DNA of 14,436 nt from an uncultured bacterium (GCA_905215125.1 CAJMOV010000021.1:1-14436); one strand, 5' to 3'; counted from the stretch's first letter, positions 1-7,432 are shown. Made by a program: numbers and translations. Notes: generated from the letters alone by a model not told the origin.

Positions 1-1
1 C

Positions 2-46
2 TTCAAGAAGGTTGCCGACGCCATGATGGCCCAGGGCTTGGTATAA
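2..46 (+). CDS. 3' end of an unidentified gene (partial)
   Basis: Only the last 14 codons and a TAA are in the window; the encoded C-terminus reads FKKVADAMMAQGLV. It is accepted as a real gene end because a strong rho-independent terminator starts 24 nt after the stop on the same strand. The tail is too short to assign a family and no function is proposed. Confidence 0.55.
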   Translation, partial: FKKVADAMMAQGLV

Positions 47-70
47 TCTCCCCTTTCCGCAAATTACAGA

Positions 71-102
71 GAGCGTGACCATAACGGTCACGCTCTTTTT
101 TT
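71..102 (+). terminator. Rho-independent terminator of the upstream partial gene
   Basis: A perfect 10-bp stem (gagcgtgacc / ggtcacgctc) with a 5-nt loop is followed by seven T residues. It closes the plus-strand gene that enters from the left edge. Confidence 0.92.
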
Positions 103-125
103 CGTGCTTACCAAGTGCTGCTCTG

Positions 126-158
126 TCAAAACGGCGGCCGGGACGAATGACCGGCCGC
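126..158 (-). terminator. Terminator of the two-component/GNAT operon
   Basis: Read on the minus strand, an 8-bp all-GC stem (gcggccgg / ccggccgc) with a 9-nt loop is followed closely by TTTT. It lies 5 nt beyond the GNAT stop codon, the right place to end the four-gene minus-strand operon. The short T-run makes it weaker than the others here. Confidence 0.65.
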
Positions 159-162
159 GCCG

Positions 163-723
163 TCATCCCTGCCGGAGCCTTTCCCATTCCTGCCGCAGCA
201 GGCGGTAGTCGACGCGATCCTTCCAGCGGCCGCCGTGCCACTGGCTTTGGGGCCGGTCGGCTTCCCAGACCATGCCGCATTTGCGCATGACGCGCTCTGA
301 CGCGGCGTTTTCCTTCAGGCATCCGCAGGACAGGCGGTGGACAGCATGCTCGCCAAAGGCGAAGTCCAACGTGCGTGCAAAGGCTTCGGTTACAATCCCC
401 TGCCCCCAATATTCCGGCAGGATGAAATACCCGGCCGACGCCTGCTTACCGCCCGGCGTAAAATCGGAGACGGTATAGCCGACGCTGCCTATCCTTTCGC
501 CCTCCTTTGACTGGATGAGCAGAAAAACCATCGTCCGCCCCTCCCCTTTTTGCTGATCAGCCAGGATGGCGGCAAGGTCGCGGCAGGCATCCTCCTTTGT
601 TTTCAGTGCGATATCCTCCAGATAAAGCATGGCTTTGGGGTCGCTTTTCAGGCGGAAGCTGAAATCCAGGTCTTCCGGCATAAAATCACGCAGGATAAGG
701 CGCTTTGTCTCCAGATGAATCAT
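163..723 (-). CDS. GNAT-family N-acetyltransferase (RimJ/RimL type)
   Basis: The product is predicted to transfer an acetyl group from acetyl-CoA to an unknown amine, either a protein N-terminus or a small molecule. The 186-residue protein opens with the ETKRLILRDF strand typical of the RimJ/RimL branch. It has the acetyl-CoA motif A around residues 101-115 (LPEYWGQGIVTEA) and motif B near 139-151 (NAASERVMRKCGM). An ATG 45 nt further upstream is possible. The chosen one is preferred because it overlaps the histidine-kinase stop as ATGA and has GAGGAG about 8 nt before it. It is the last gene of the four-gene operon and is probably translationally coupled to the kinase. Its substrate cannot be read from sequence, and a link to the signalling pathway is inference from position only. 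Confidence 0.9.
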   Translation of the reverse strand: MIHLETKRLILRDFMPEDLDFSFRLKSDPKAMLYLEDIALKTKEDACRDLAAILADQQKGEGRTMVFLLIQSKEGERIGSVGYTVSDFTPGGKQASAGYFILPEYWGQGIVTEAFARTLDFAFGEHAVHRLSCGCLKENAASERVMRKCGMVWEADRPQSQWHGGRWKDRVDYRLLRQEWERLRQG

Positions 724-2162
724 TTTCCCGTCTCCTCTGTCGTTTGCTTCGGGGCGGCGGGCAGGCAAACCGTCATACGGGTGCCGATGCCGGGGCTGCT
801 GGTTACTTCAAACCAGCCGCGGTGCTTTTCGACAATCCATTTTGCAATGGCAAGACCCAGCCCGGTGCCCCCGGTGTCACGGGTACGCGAACGGTCAGCC
901 CGGTAAAACCGGTCGAAAATATGGGGCAGCTCATCCGCGGGGATGCCGCTGCCCTCGTCCTGCACCGTGAGACGGATCTCTTCCCCTTCCTGCCGCAGGA
1001 CGATGGCAATTTCTCCCCCGCTGGGGGTATATTTGACGCTATTGTCCACCAGAATACGCAGAAGCTGCTTCATCAGCCCGGCGTCGGCGGTCACGACGCC
1101 GTCCCCCCGCAGATCGGCGGAAAACAGATGGGCCTTGTCGATCATCTCAATTTCCCTCTGTACTTCCGCCGCAACGGCCGCAAGGCTGACCCGCTCCATC
1201 TCCAGGTGCATGGAATCGTTGTCGCCCCGGGCCAGGAACAGAAGCTGCTCGACCATTTCCTTCATGGCGGCCGCTTCGGATCGAATGGCGGCAATCGATT
1301 CGCGCAGCGTCTCGGGATCCTCAGTCCCCCATCGGGTGAGAAGATCGGCGTAGCCCTGGATAACAGCGATAGGCGTGCGCAGCTCATGGCTTGCGTCGGA
1401 GACAAAGCGCATCTGTGAGCGATAGGCTTCGTCGATGCGCTCAAGCATCTGGTTGATGGCCTGCGCCAGCGGGCGCAGCTCTGCGTTGACCTTGCCGGCC
1501 GGGATACGGGCGTCGAGATGGCTTGCCGTGATGGAATCAAGGGCGCCAGCCAGCTTCTGCAGCTCCTCCGGTCCCAGCCTGCCGCCTGTGGACAAAGCCC
1601 GCGTCGTCTCGGTCAATTCCCACAGGGGGCTTAAAATTCGGGAAAAGCGCCGTCCCGAGCCAAAGCAGGTGCCGAGCAGGGCAAAGCCCTGCCAGAGCAG
1701 GATGATAAGCAAGCCGACACAGGCGCCCCACAGTGCCGGTCCGACGGCTGCCGTCACGACCAGATAGCGCCCCGCGCCGCTCTTATCCGTCTCAATCGAA
1801 AGGGTGTAGGCGGCGGAACGCACCCTATCCCGCAGGGCGGGCTGCTCCCCGTCCCAGTCAATGCTGCGCCAGGCCCCGGCCGTCTCGTCGGGAAGCAGGG
1901 CCTGCATTGCGCCTCGGACGGCGTGCCCGTCCGGACGGACGGCCCGCCTTTCGACGCTCCAGGCCCCCAGCCGGACGCCGTCCAAAGCATCGTTTGCATC
2001 AGCCACAATAGCGGCCGCCTGCCGCTCAACATATACAAGCCCGCCGGCGCAAGCCAGCAGGCACAAAAACAAATCAAATGCGATAAAGGATCGCAGTCTC
2101 TGCCCGAACAGGTGCAGGGTGAGACGAAAAACAATCGAGCTGCCGCTTTCCCGCCTGGCCAT
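720..2162 (-). CDS. Sensor histidine kinase (HAMP-HisKA-HATPase_c)
   Basis: This is a membrane sensor kinase that autophosphorylates on histidine and passes the phosphate to the response regulator encoded just upstream. The 480 residues comprise TM1 (about 26-45), an extracytoplasmic loop of roughly 90 residues, TM2 (about 137-165), and a HAMP-like linker. A HisKA box follows with SHELRTP, phospho-acceptor H259. The ATPase domain has the N box (N374 in LVDNSVKYTP), G1 (DEGSGIP, 402-408), F box (IFDRFYRAD) and G2 (GTGLGLA, 432-438). All catalytic motifs are intact. The domain order and the OmpR-type partner fit the ArlS/CssS-like group common in Bacillota. The ATG lies 2 nt after the regulator stop. 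The sensor loop has no recognised domain, so the stimulus is unknown. Confidence 0.95.
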   Translation of the reverse strand: MARRESGSSIVFRLTLHLFGQRLRSFIAFDLFLCLLACAGGLVYVERQAAAIVADANDALDGVRLGAWSVERRAVRPDGHAVRGAMQALLPDETAGAWRSIDWDGEQPALRDRVRSAAYTLSIETDKSGAGRYLVVTAAVGPALWGACVGLLIILLWQGFALLGTCFGSGRRFSRILSPLWELTETTRALSTGGRLGPEELQKLAGALDSITASHLDARIPAGKVNAELRPLAQAINQMLERIDEAYRSQMRFVSDASHELRTPIAVIQGYADLLTRWGTEDPETLRESIAAIRSEAAAMKEMVEQLLFLARGDNDSMHLEMERVSLAAVAAEVQREIEMIDKAHLFSADLRGDGVVTADAGLMKQLLRILVDNSVKYTPSGGEIAIVLRQEGEEIRLTVQDEGSGIPADELPHIFDRFYRADRSRTRDTGGTGLGLAIAKWIVEKHRGWFEVTSSPGIGTRMTVCLPAAPKQTTEETGK

Positions 2163-2164
2163 GC

Positions 2165-2839
2165 CTATTCCCCGCGGATCTGGTAGCCGACGCCGCGCAC
2201 CGTATGGATGAGCTTGATGCCGAATTTCTCGTCAATTTTGGTGCGCAGAAAACGGATGTATACGTCGACGGTATTGGTCTCGCCGCTGAAATCATACCCC
2301 CATACCCGTTCAAGCAGGGTATCGCGCGTCAAAGCCTGCCCCTTGTTTTCCAGCAGAAAGCGCAGCAGCTCAAACTCGCGCAGCGTCAGCTCGACGCTTT
2401 GGCCGCGCACGCGCACCTCATGCCTCCCAGCGTCCAGCTCGACGCCGCAGGCGGAAAGGACCTGCCTTGTCACGCTCTGCTTCTTGCGTAAGGCAGCCCG
2501 AAGGCGTGCGAGCAGCTCTTCAATAGCGAAAGGCTTTGTGATGTAATCGTCAGCGCCGGAATCCAGGCCGGATACCTTGTCCATGACGGCGTCGCGCGCC
2601 GTCAGCAATATGACGGGGACGTTGGAGGTGCGCCGCAGCCGGCGCAGCACCTCCATCCCCGACATGCCGGGCAGCATGATATCGAGCAGCACCAGGTCAT
2701 ATCCGCCCTTTTCAGCGGCAGACAGGCCGGAAACGCCGTCGAATGTCTTTTCGACGGCGTAACCCTCGTGCGTAAGCTCCAGCTCGACCATGCGAGCCAT
2801 TTTTTCCTCGTCCTCGATGAGAAGGATTTTCTCAGGCAT
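2165..2839 (-). CDS. OmpR/PhoB-family response regulator
   Basis: This DNA-binding regulator is phosphorylated by the kinase encoded 2 nt downstream. The N-terminal receiver domain (about 1-118) has the acidic pocket E9/D10, phospho-acceptor D53 in LVLLDIMLPGMSG, switch residue T80 and K102 in ITKPF. The C-terminal winged helix (about 127-222) has the recognition-helix segment TVDVYIRFLRTKID and the terminal VRGVGYQIR hairpin. Length (224) is standard. The ATG overlaps the end of the DUF4342-like gene by 8 nt, with GAGGA about 11 nt upstream. Target promoters are unknown; autoregulation of this operon would be typical of the family but no repeated site was identified. Confidence 0.96.
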   Translation of the reverse strand: MPEKILLIEDEEKMARMVELELTHEGYAVEKTFDGVSGLSAAEKGGYDLVLLDIMLPGMSGMEVLRRLRRTSNVPVILLTARDAVMDKVSGLDSGADDYITKPFAIEELLARLRAALRKKQSVTRQVLSACGVELDAGRHEVRVRGQSVELTLREFELLRFLLENKGQALTRDTLLERVWGYDFSGETNTVDVYIRFLRTKIDEKFGIKLIHTVRGVGYQIRGE

Positions 2840-3389
2840 TGCGGTTCTTGTCCTCGTTGATGGAGTCTTTGATGCTGCTTGCCGTCTCTGCGGCGCTGTC
2901 CATGACGCGATTGATACCCGTCTTTTCCAAATCCGGCCCCGTGAAGCGGTAAGTGCAGCCGAAGAAGAGGCCGACGAGCATCAGCGGCACTGTGATCCCG
3001 AAGAAAAAGATGAGGAACACGGCCAGCAGCGTGACAGGGAAGTTGATGGCGCAGCGGCCGTCGCGCCACACCTCGAAATTGTTCTCATTTCCCTTTTTCA
3101 CCAGGCCGCAGAAGCCGCTCCACAGCCGCCGCATCTGGCGGTTGAACTCACTGGGCCCGCTGCCGTACTGCCGATACTGCCAGCTGTCCTGCTGGCTTTG
3201 CTGCGCGCCGGGGGCATTCAGGGTGGAAAAGGTCCCCGTCCTTTCCTGCGTCTTTCCCGCTTTTTCCAGGCGGATGATGGCTTCCAGCATGTCGCCATTC
3301 GTCTGCTCCAGCGCGTCGCGGGCGTCTTCAAAGCTGACGTTCGCATGTGCGCGCAGCTTTTCAACTTGTTCCAGCGTGATATTGTTCAT
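2832..3389 (-). CDS. DUF4342-like protein: UBA-type N-terminus plus membrane segment
   Basis: This is a 185-residue protein of unknown biochemical role. Residues 4-45 (ITLEQVEKLRAHANVSFEDA, then ALEQTNGDMLEAIIRLEK) match the UBA/EF-Ts-N helical fold that heads DUF4342 proteins. A polar Gln/Ser-rich linker follows. Next comes a short conserved segment (EVWRDGRCAINFPVT, 106-120), a hydrophobic stretch (about 119-146) long enough for one or two membrane passes, and an acidic/basic cytoplasmic tail. It is the first gene of the operon, with AAGGAG 7 nt before the ATG, and its end overlaps the response-regulator start. Family assignment is from remembered pattern. The idea that it tunes the two-component system is inference from gene order. 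Confidence 0.75.
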   Translation of the reverse strand: MNNITLEQVEKLRAHANVSFEDARDALEQTNGDMLEAIIRLEKAGKTQERTGTFSTLNAPGAQQSQQDSWQYRQYGSGPSEFNRQMRRLWSGFCGLVKKGNENNFEVWRDGRCAINFPVTLLAVFLIFFFGITVPLMLVGLFFGCTYRFTGPDLEKTGINRVMDSAAETASSIKDSINEDKNRNA

Positions 3390-3446
3390 ATTGAAACTCC
3401 TTCCATGATGGGGCGCCTTTCGCGCGTCGTTCCTTATTGTGCCCCT

Positions 3447-3455
3447 ATCATAACA
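3447..3455 (-). promoter_or_regulatory. Candidate extended -10 promoter of the DUF4342-TCS-GNAT operon
   Basis: On the minus strand TGTTATGAT reads as an extended -10 element (TGn-TATGAT) in an AT-rich stretch about 60 nt before the first ATG. No good -35 hexamer sits at 17 nt, which is tolerated for extended -10 promoters. The predicted start of transcription is near 3440. Confidence 0.5.
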
Positions 3456-3497
3456 AAGGAAACTTTAATCTGTATTGAACCAAAATTAAAACTGCAT

Positions 3498-3529
3498 TAA
3501 AAAGGCCGCATTGCCCTGCAATGACGGCC
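3498..3529 (-). terminator. Terminator of the yfbR-membrane protein operon
   Basis: On the minus strand GGCCG(T)CATTGC pairs with GCAATGCGGCC around an AGG loop with one bulged base, followed by TTTTT. It lies 14 nt after the stop of the membrane-protein gene and before the promoter of the next operon. Confidence 0.85.
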
Positions 3530-3543
3530 CGTTTTCCTAATCG

Positions 3544-4038
3544 TCAGCGCTTTTTCCCTTTTTCGTATTTCTTCTCGTCACGGTACTCGTCCAGGGTGGG
3601 AATTTCGTTTTTGGCCATATAGGCTTCAAACAGCGGCACCTGATCTTCAGGGAAGAGCAGCACCAGCTCGCGGCGCTGGCTGTGGATACGCACACGCACC
3701 CCTTCCTTCATCCCCTTTTCAAAGGCGTAATACTGAATCCGGGTAAAAGGCAGGACGCTGCCATTGTTGGCGACGCCGTTTTCCGTCAGCCCGGTACGCA
3801 CCAGCAGAAAAACAAGGGTCACGATGACAAACATGATAACGCAGATAATGCTTTCCCGCGTGACGCCCCAGCGGACAAGGTAAAACCCGGAAAAAAGCAG
3901 GGCGACAATAAGCATGACCGGCACGCGGAACGGCACGCTGCCGCGCAGCTTGATGGTGCGGTTGACAAAGATGACGGCGTACAGCTCCCACAAAAAGATG
4001 ACGCCGAGGGCCAGCATAAAAAATTCATTGGTGGTCAC
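3544..4038 (-). CDS. Three-TM membrane protein of unknown function
   Basis: The 164-residue protein has three predicted membrane helices (about 7-26, 37-56 and 63-81). A basic/acidic soluble C-terminal half follows, in which GLTENGVANNGSVLPFTRIQ resembles the beta-rich, PH-like 'G-I...NG...PW..I' segments of small uncharacterised membrane proteins. The tail ends in a Lys-rich stretch. I do not recognise a named family with confidence. The start is a GTG preceded 6 nt upstream by a strong GGAGGAG; an in-frame ATG seven codons later has no comparable site. The gene overlaps the end of yfbR by 14 nt, so the two are co-transcribed and probably translationally coupled, but no functional tie is evident. 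Confidence 0.8.
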   Translation of the reverse strand: MTTNEFFMLALGVIFLWELYAVIFVNRTIKLRGSVPFRVPVMLIVALLFSGFYLVRWGVTRESIICVIMFVIVTLVFLLVRTGLTENGVANNGSVLPFTRIQYYAFEKGMKEGVRVRIHSQRRELVLLFPEDQVPLFEAYMAKNEIPTLDEYRDEKKYEKGKKR

Positions 4039-4657
4039 AGTTTTCTCCTCCTTGATTTTCCTCCGCCTGCAGCTCGTCCAGCGTCAGGCCGTAGGGCGGC
4101 ACAAACTGCCGCAGAAAATAATCGGCCTCGGGCAGGCGCATGGCGCAGATCGCCTCGTACAGCTGCCGCGCCGCTTCGTCAAACTCTCGGTTGCCGCTGC
4201 GCTGCTCCTCCAGGCATTTTGTGTAGCCGCTTATTTTGTCGGCCGCCTTGACATAGGCGTAAAACTCCGGCTTTTCCGTGTCAAAGGAAAAGAGCGTTTC
4301 ATATGGCGGACGCAGCTTGGGCGGCAGCATGGACAAAAGGCTGCCGCGCGCAGCCCGCTCAACCGAATGAAAGGCGTTTTTGATTTCAGGGTTATTGTAC
4401 TTGACAGGCGTCGGCATGTCCCCCGTCAGGATCTCCGACGCGTCGTGGAACAGAGCGGCAGCCGCAATCTGCCCGGGGTCGACGTCCCTGCCGAACTCCT
4501 CTTTGCCGATGACGGCAAGGGCATGGGCCACCATAGCGGTATCAAAGCTGTGTTCGCTCAGGCTTTCCCGCATGGTATTGCGCATCAGCCCCCAGCGGGT
4601 GATGTGCTTCATGCGCGAAAGCATGGCAAAAAATCCGTTCCTGCGCACCGGTATCAT
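4025..4657 (-). CDS. yfbR: YfbR-type HD-domain 5'-deoxynucleotidase
   Basis: This is a cytoplasmic metal-dependent phosphohydrolase that in the E. coli family member removes the 5'-phosphate of deoxyribonucleoside monophosphates. The 210-residue protein matches YfbR from memory almost throughout. It has RW (R21/W22) in ITRWGLMRN, H36 in SEHS, the HD pair H71/D72 with E75 in HDASE, D80 in TGDMPTPVKY, and D140 in KAADKISGY. These correspond, with a shift of three, to the E. coli catalytic and specificity residues. Upstream in-frame ATGs exist, but the best promoter would start transcription only just before them. The chosen ATG directly follows GGAGGGGGG. It heads a two-gene operon and is divergent from the EcsC-like gene. 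Confidence 0.9.
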   Translation of the reverse strand: MIPVRRNGFFAMLSRMKHITRWGLMRNTMRESLSEHSFDTAMVAHALAVIGKEEFGRDVDPGQIAAAALFHDASEILTGDMPTPVKYNNPEIKNAFHSVERAARGSLLSMLPPKLRPPYETLFSFDTEKPEFYAYVKAADKISGYTKCLEEQRSGNREFDEAARQLYEAICAMRLPEADYFLRQFVPPYGLTLDELQAEENQGGENCDHQ

Positions 4658-4684
4658 CCCCCCCTCCATACAAGTTGCCTTTAT

Positions 4685-4713
4685 ATTGTACCATAACCCG
4701 TTAAAAGGCACAA
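4685..4713 (-). promoter_or_regulatory. Promoter of yfbR operon
   Basis: On the minus strand TTGTGC, a 17-bp spacer and TACAAT form a sigma-A-like promoter. Transcription would begin near 4680, giving a leader of about 20-25 nt that contains the GGAGG site of yfbR. This supports the downstream start choice over the longer reading frame. Confidence 0.6.
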
Positions 4714-4808
4714 GGCAATTTGCGCCATAACCTTCTTTTATGCTGTCAGCCCGCATTTTATTTTCTCCGATCCGTTTGCGGCTTTGCCGCCGCCATAACT
4801 CCTCCGTC

Positions 4809-4837
4809 TTGACTCAGGCAGGCTTTTATGCTAAAAC
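4809..4837 (+). promoter_or_regulatory. Candidate promoter of the EcsC-like gene
   Basis: TTGACT, a 17-bp spacer and TAAAAC are followed by an AT-rich leader of about 50 nt to the ATG. The -35 is good and the -10 is only partial (4 of 6). Confidence 0.45.
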
Positions 4838-4894
4838 TAACTAAGGAATTTAAATTTTTACATTATATCTAATCTTTTCTTGGTGGTGAATATT

Positions 4895-5737
4895 ATGGAT
4901 AAAAACCAATCTGCCATCGATCCCGCATTTTCTGGTGTGATTAGCGCAGCCATCCAGATTCCAGGCATAAAGGTAAATCGCGAGACCTTTTTGCTGGATC
5001 AGCTGAAACCCGAAACCCCTGAAAGGAGCCGTGTGCTTATTGAAAAAGGCCCCGTTGGGGCCGGATATCCCAGGAGCGAGCTTAAGAGGCTGGCGCATAA
5101 GCTTGTAAACACGCGCACCATTACGTCAAGCGCCGTTTCCTTTGCCGCAGGTATTCCCGGCGGGCTGGCGATGGCCGGGACGGTCTCTGCCGATTTAGTT
5201 CAATTTTATGCCGTGGCGCTGCGCCTGGCACAGGAGATCGCCTATTTATACGGTGAGGAGGATCTGTGGACAAGCACCAGCCCTGATCCCAAAAAAGTAA
5301 ACGATCAGCTGATCCTCTACTGCGGCGTGATGCTCGGCGCCTCCGGCGCTTCCCAGGCGGTCAGGCTGCTGTCCTCCTCGTTGTCCAAGCAGGCGCTGAA
5401 AAAGCTGCCGCAAAAAGCCCTGATGAGTACGCTTTATTATCCCATCGTCAAGCACATTGCCAAAGCCCTCGGGCTGCGAATGACCAAAAGTATTTTTGCA
5501 AAGGGCGTCTCCAAGATCATTCCTATCGTCGGCGGCGTTCTGTCGGGCGGCCTTACGCTGGCCACCATGCGTCCCATGGGCATACGCCTGATCGATACGC
5601 TTGACGAAGCGCACTTTTCCTATTTGCCCGCCAATTTCAGCGCTGACTGGCAGGATGTGCACAGCATCATCGCACAGGCCCAGGCGGAAGAGCACCTGTC
5701 TCCATCCCCCGAAGCAATGGATGATTCTGTTATATAA
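4895..5737 (+). CDS. EcsC-like family protein
   Basis: The 280-residue protein is of unclear function. I place it in the EcsC-like family by the core segment AGIPGGLAMAGTVSADLVQF (about 92-111), then FYAVALRLAQEIAYLYGEEDLW, and the later KGVSKIIPIVGGVLSGGLTLATM (about 207-229). These form alanine/glycine-rich amphipathic or membrane-associated helices with no signal peptide. EcsC proteins are named after the third gene of the B. subtilis ecs ABC-transporter locus, but no transporter genes are nearby here. The ATG is preferred over an upstream TTG because GGTGGTGA, close to the anti-Shine-Dalgarno complement, lies 5 nt before it. The gene is monocistronic: own promoter, own terminator, divergent from yfbR. 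The family call is from memory of the pattern and should be tested by profile search. Confidence 0.65.
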   Translation: MDKNQSAIDPAFSGVISAAIQIPGIKVNRETFLLDQLKPETPERSRVLIEKGPVGAGYPRSELKRLAHKLVNTRTITSSAVSFAAGIPGGLAMAGTVSADLVQFYAVALRLAQEIAYLYGEEDLWTSTSPDPKKVNDQLILYCGVMLGASGASQAVRLLSSSLSKQALKKLPQKALMSTLYYPIVKHIAKALGLRMTKSIFAKGVSKIIPIVGGVLSGGLTLATMRPMGIRLIDTLDEAHFSYLPANFSADWQDVHSIIAQAQAEEHLSPSPEAMDDSVI

Positions 5738-5744
5738 TGATAAT

Positions 5745-5772
5745 AAAAAGAAGCGCAGACGCGCTTCTTTTT
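5745..5772. terminator. Bidirectional terminator between EcsC-like gene and proC
   Basis: A perfect 12-bp stem (aaaaagaagcgc / gcgcttcttttt) with loop agac carries A-runs on one arm and T-runs on the other, so it can end transcription in both directions. It starts 8 nt after the EcsC-like stop and ends 8 nt before the proC stop, serving this convergent pair. Confidence 0.92.
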
Positions 5773-5779
5773 ATTCATT

Positions 5780-6580
5780 CTATTTTCCCAGCTCGTATGC
5801 GCGCTTGACGCAGGCGTCGGCCGCCGCTCGCAGCGTCTTGTCTGCTCCGCCCTTTTCCAATGCGGCCATGCCCTCCACCGTGGCCCCGCCGGGCGAGCAT
5901 ACCTTGCGGATGAGGGTCTGCGGATCGTCGTCCCCTTTGAGCACCATGCGCGCCGCCCCTTCAAAGGTCTTGGCCGTCAGGCGCAGCGCCGTCGGATAGT
6001 CGACGCCCTGCTCCTGCGCCCAGCGCGCCAGAACGTCAATATAATAATAGACAAAGGCCGGCGACGAGCCGTTGACCGGGATGACCTCGTTGAGCTTGTC
6101 CTCGGGGATGACGGCCGCCTCGCCCATGGAAGCGAACAAGTCGATAACGGCCTTCAGCTCGCTCTCTCCCACCCCTTCGCCGGGGCACAGGGCAGTCGCG
6201 CCGACGCCCAGCAGCAGCGGGGTGTTGGGCATGACGCGGACAATTTTGACGCCCAGCGCGTCGTGCAGGCGGGCGGTGGTAAAGCCGGTGACAATGGAAA
6301 TGACGGTGTCCGGCCTGCTCTGGCAGGGGCCGAGATCCTCCAAAACGGCAGGGCAGCCCTGCGGCTTGACGGCCAGCAGAAGCTGCGTGCAGCTTTCATA
6401 TACCTCGCGCGCCGAATTGAGCGTTGCGTATCCTTTCCCGCGGCACTCCTGACGTTTTTCTTCCGACATATCGAAAACAGCGATGTCCGAGGCTGCGGCA
6501 TAACCGCAGTGAACGGCCCCCTGCAGGATGGCTCCGCCCATATTTCCGGCCCCGATACAGCCCAAACGGTATTTTTTCAT
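5780..6580 (-). CDS. proC: Pyrroline-5-carboxylate reductase
   Basis: This enzyme catalyses the last step of proline synthesis, NAD(P)H-dependent reduction of 1-pyrroline-5-carboxylate to proline, in the cytoplasm. At 266 residues it is of normal length. The Rossmann motif GCIGAGNMGG lies at 7-16, AVKPQ at 70-74 and MPNTP at 117-121. GSSPAF is at 171-176, and the family signature VCSPGGATVEGMAALE spans about 227-242. Longer upstream in-frame ATGs are rejected because AAAGGA sits 9 nt before this one and the predicted promoter overlaps the longer version. It is a single-gene unit divergent from the xpaC operon. No other proline-synthesis gene (proA/proB) is in the window. Confidence 0.97.
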   Translation of the reverse strand: MKKYRLGCIGAGNMGGAILQGAVHCGYAAASDIAVFDMSEEKRQECRGKGYATLNSAREVYESCTQLLLAVKPQGCPAVLEDLGPCQSRPDTVISIVTGFTTARLHDALGVKIVRVMPNTPLLLGVGATALCPGEGVGESELKAVIDLFASMGEAAVIPEDKLNEVIPVNGSSPAFVYYYIDVLARWAQEQGVDYPTALRLTAKTFEGAARMVLKGDDDPQTLIRKVCSPGGATVEGMAALEKGGADKTLRAAADACVKRAYELGK

Positions 6581-6621
6581 GAAAATCATCCTTTCCAGCG
6601 CAAAATCATGCTTTCTACCCA

Positions 6622-6650
6622 AGTATACCACATCTTGCCCTATTGTCCAA
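6622..6650 (-). promoter_or_regulatory. Promoter of proC
   Basis: On the minus strand TTGGAC, a 17-bp spacer and TATACT (5 of 6 matches) lie about 40 nt before the proC ATG. The TATACT is good and the -35 is partial. Confidence 0.65.
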
Positions 6651-6683
6651 ATGATTTATCACCCCCGCGCACCCGCACGTTTC

Positions 6684-6712
6684 TTGACACCAGGTGGCAG
6701 AGCATGTAAGAT
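6684..6712 (+). promoter_or_regulatory. Strong promoter of the xpaC-telA-LemA-TPM operon
   Basis: A perfect TTGACA, a 17-bp spacer and TAAGAT give a sigma-A promoter with transcription starting near 6719, about 24 nt before the xpaC ATG. It is the best -35 element in the window. It lies back to back with the proC promoter, with 33 nt between the two -35 boxes. Confidence 0.85.
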
Positions 6713-6742
6713 AGAAGCATCAAATGAAAGGCTGGTGACGCC

Positions 6743-7432
6743 ATGCAAGACCAAAGCCCCGCGCGCATGGAGGAAAAGCGCGTGCCCTCGCCCCTTCCCC
6801 CGCTTGCGACGGGCGGTTTCTGGATTTTATACGCCCTGTTCTTCCCCCTGTACCGTATTGGCGATTTTCTGCTTGCTGCCGCCCTTTCGGCCGTCGTTTT
6901 TCTGATTTGCAGAAGGGCTTTCCCCGCTAAAACTGTGCTTGTCCCGGCGCCGCAGGTCTTTGCCTATACCGGCGACGAGACGGTCGACGCGCTTTTGCGC
7001 GATGGACGCGAAACCCTTGCGAAAATTTCCGTCGTCTGCCAGGATATTGATAAGGACGGCGTCCGCCGCGAATCGCGCAGGGCCTGCGCCGCCTGCAGCA
7101 AGATCTTTGATTATGTCGCTCAGAATCCCAAGGCCGCGTCTCAGATCCGCCGCTTTGTCAGCTATCACCTGCCCACTGTGCTCAAGCTGCTGACGTCGTA
7201 TGAGCGTATGGAAGACCAAGGCATCGCGGGCGAGAACATATCGGACGCGATGGGCCGGGTCGAAGGGGCGCTGACGCAGGTGGCCGACGCCTTTGAAAAA
7301 CAGCTGGATAAGCTGTTTGCGGGCGAATCACTTGACATTTCCACCGATATCACCGTGCTGGAGGGGATGCTTTCGCAGGAGGGCCTGTCCAGCAACACCA
7401 TTCAAGACGTTAACAGGAGGAAACCGCAATGA
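6743..7432 (+). CDS. xpaC: XpaC-like protein (5-bromo-4-chloroindolyl phosphate hydrolysis family)
   Basis: The family is named after a B. subtilis phenotype; its true activity is unknown and it almost always travels with TelA. The 229 residues start with a polar Pro-rich leader. Two closely spaced hydrophobic segments follow (about 25-38 and 40-56). A helical cytoplasmic domain comes next, with TGDETVDALLRDGRETLAKI, a Cys pair (CAAC), RRFVSYHLPTVLKLLTSYE and the diagnostic SLDISTDITVLEGMLSQEGL ending. The ATG follows GGTGA by 4 nt. The stop overlaps the telA start as ATGA, so the two are translationally coupled. It is the promoter-proximal gene of a four-gene operon. No phosphatase catalytic motif is visible, so the family name should not be read as an enzyme activity. 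Confidence 0.85.
   Translation: MQDQSPARMEEKRVPSPLPPLATGGFWILYALFFPLYRIGDFLLAAALSAVVFLICRRAFPAKTVLVPAPQVFAYTGDETVDALLRDGRETLAKISVVCQDIDKDGVRRESRRACAACSKIFDYVAQNPKAASQIRRFVSYHLPTVLKLLTSYERMEDQGIAGENISDAMGRVEGALTQVADAFEKQLDKLFAGESLDISTDITVLEGMLSQEGLSSNTIQDVNRRKPQ

Noticed and set aside
705..1418. A 237-codon open frame on the plus strand
   Set aside because: It is antisense to the histidine kinase, which has all its conserved boxes; no ribosome binding site or recognisable motif.
2790..3500. A 236-codon open frame on the plus strand
   Set aside because: It is antisense to the DUF4342-like gene and reads through that operon's promoter region.
4658..4756. Longer N-terminal version of YfbR
   Set aside because: The extra 33 residues overlap the predicted promoter and are absent from the YfbR family; the downstream ATG has an adjacent GGAGG.
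4721..4799. Repeated cgccataac words in the yfbR/EcsC intergenic region
   Set aside because: The word is only 9 nt, appears twice, and shows no phase with promoters; chance similarity is likely.
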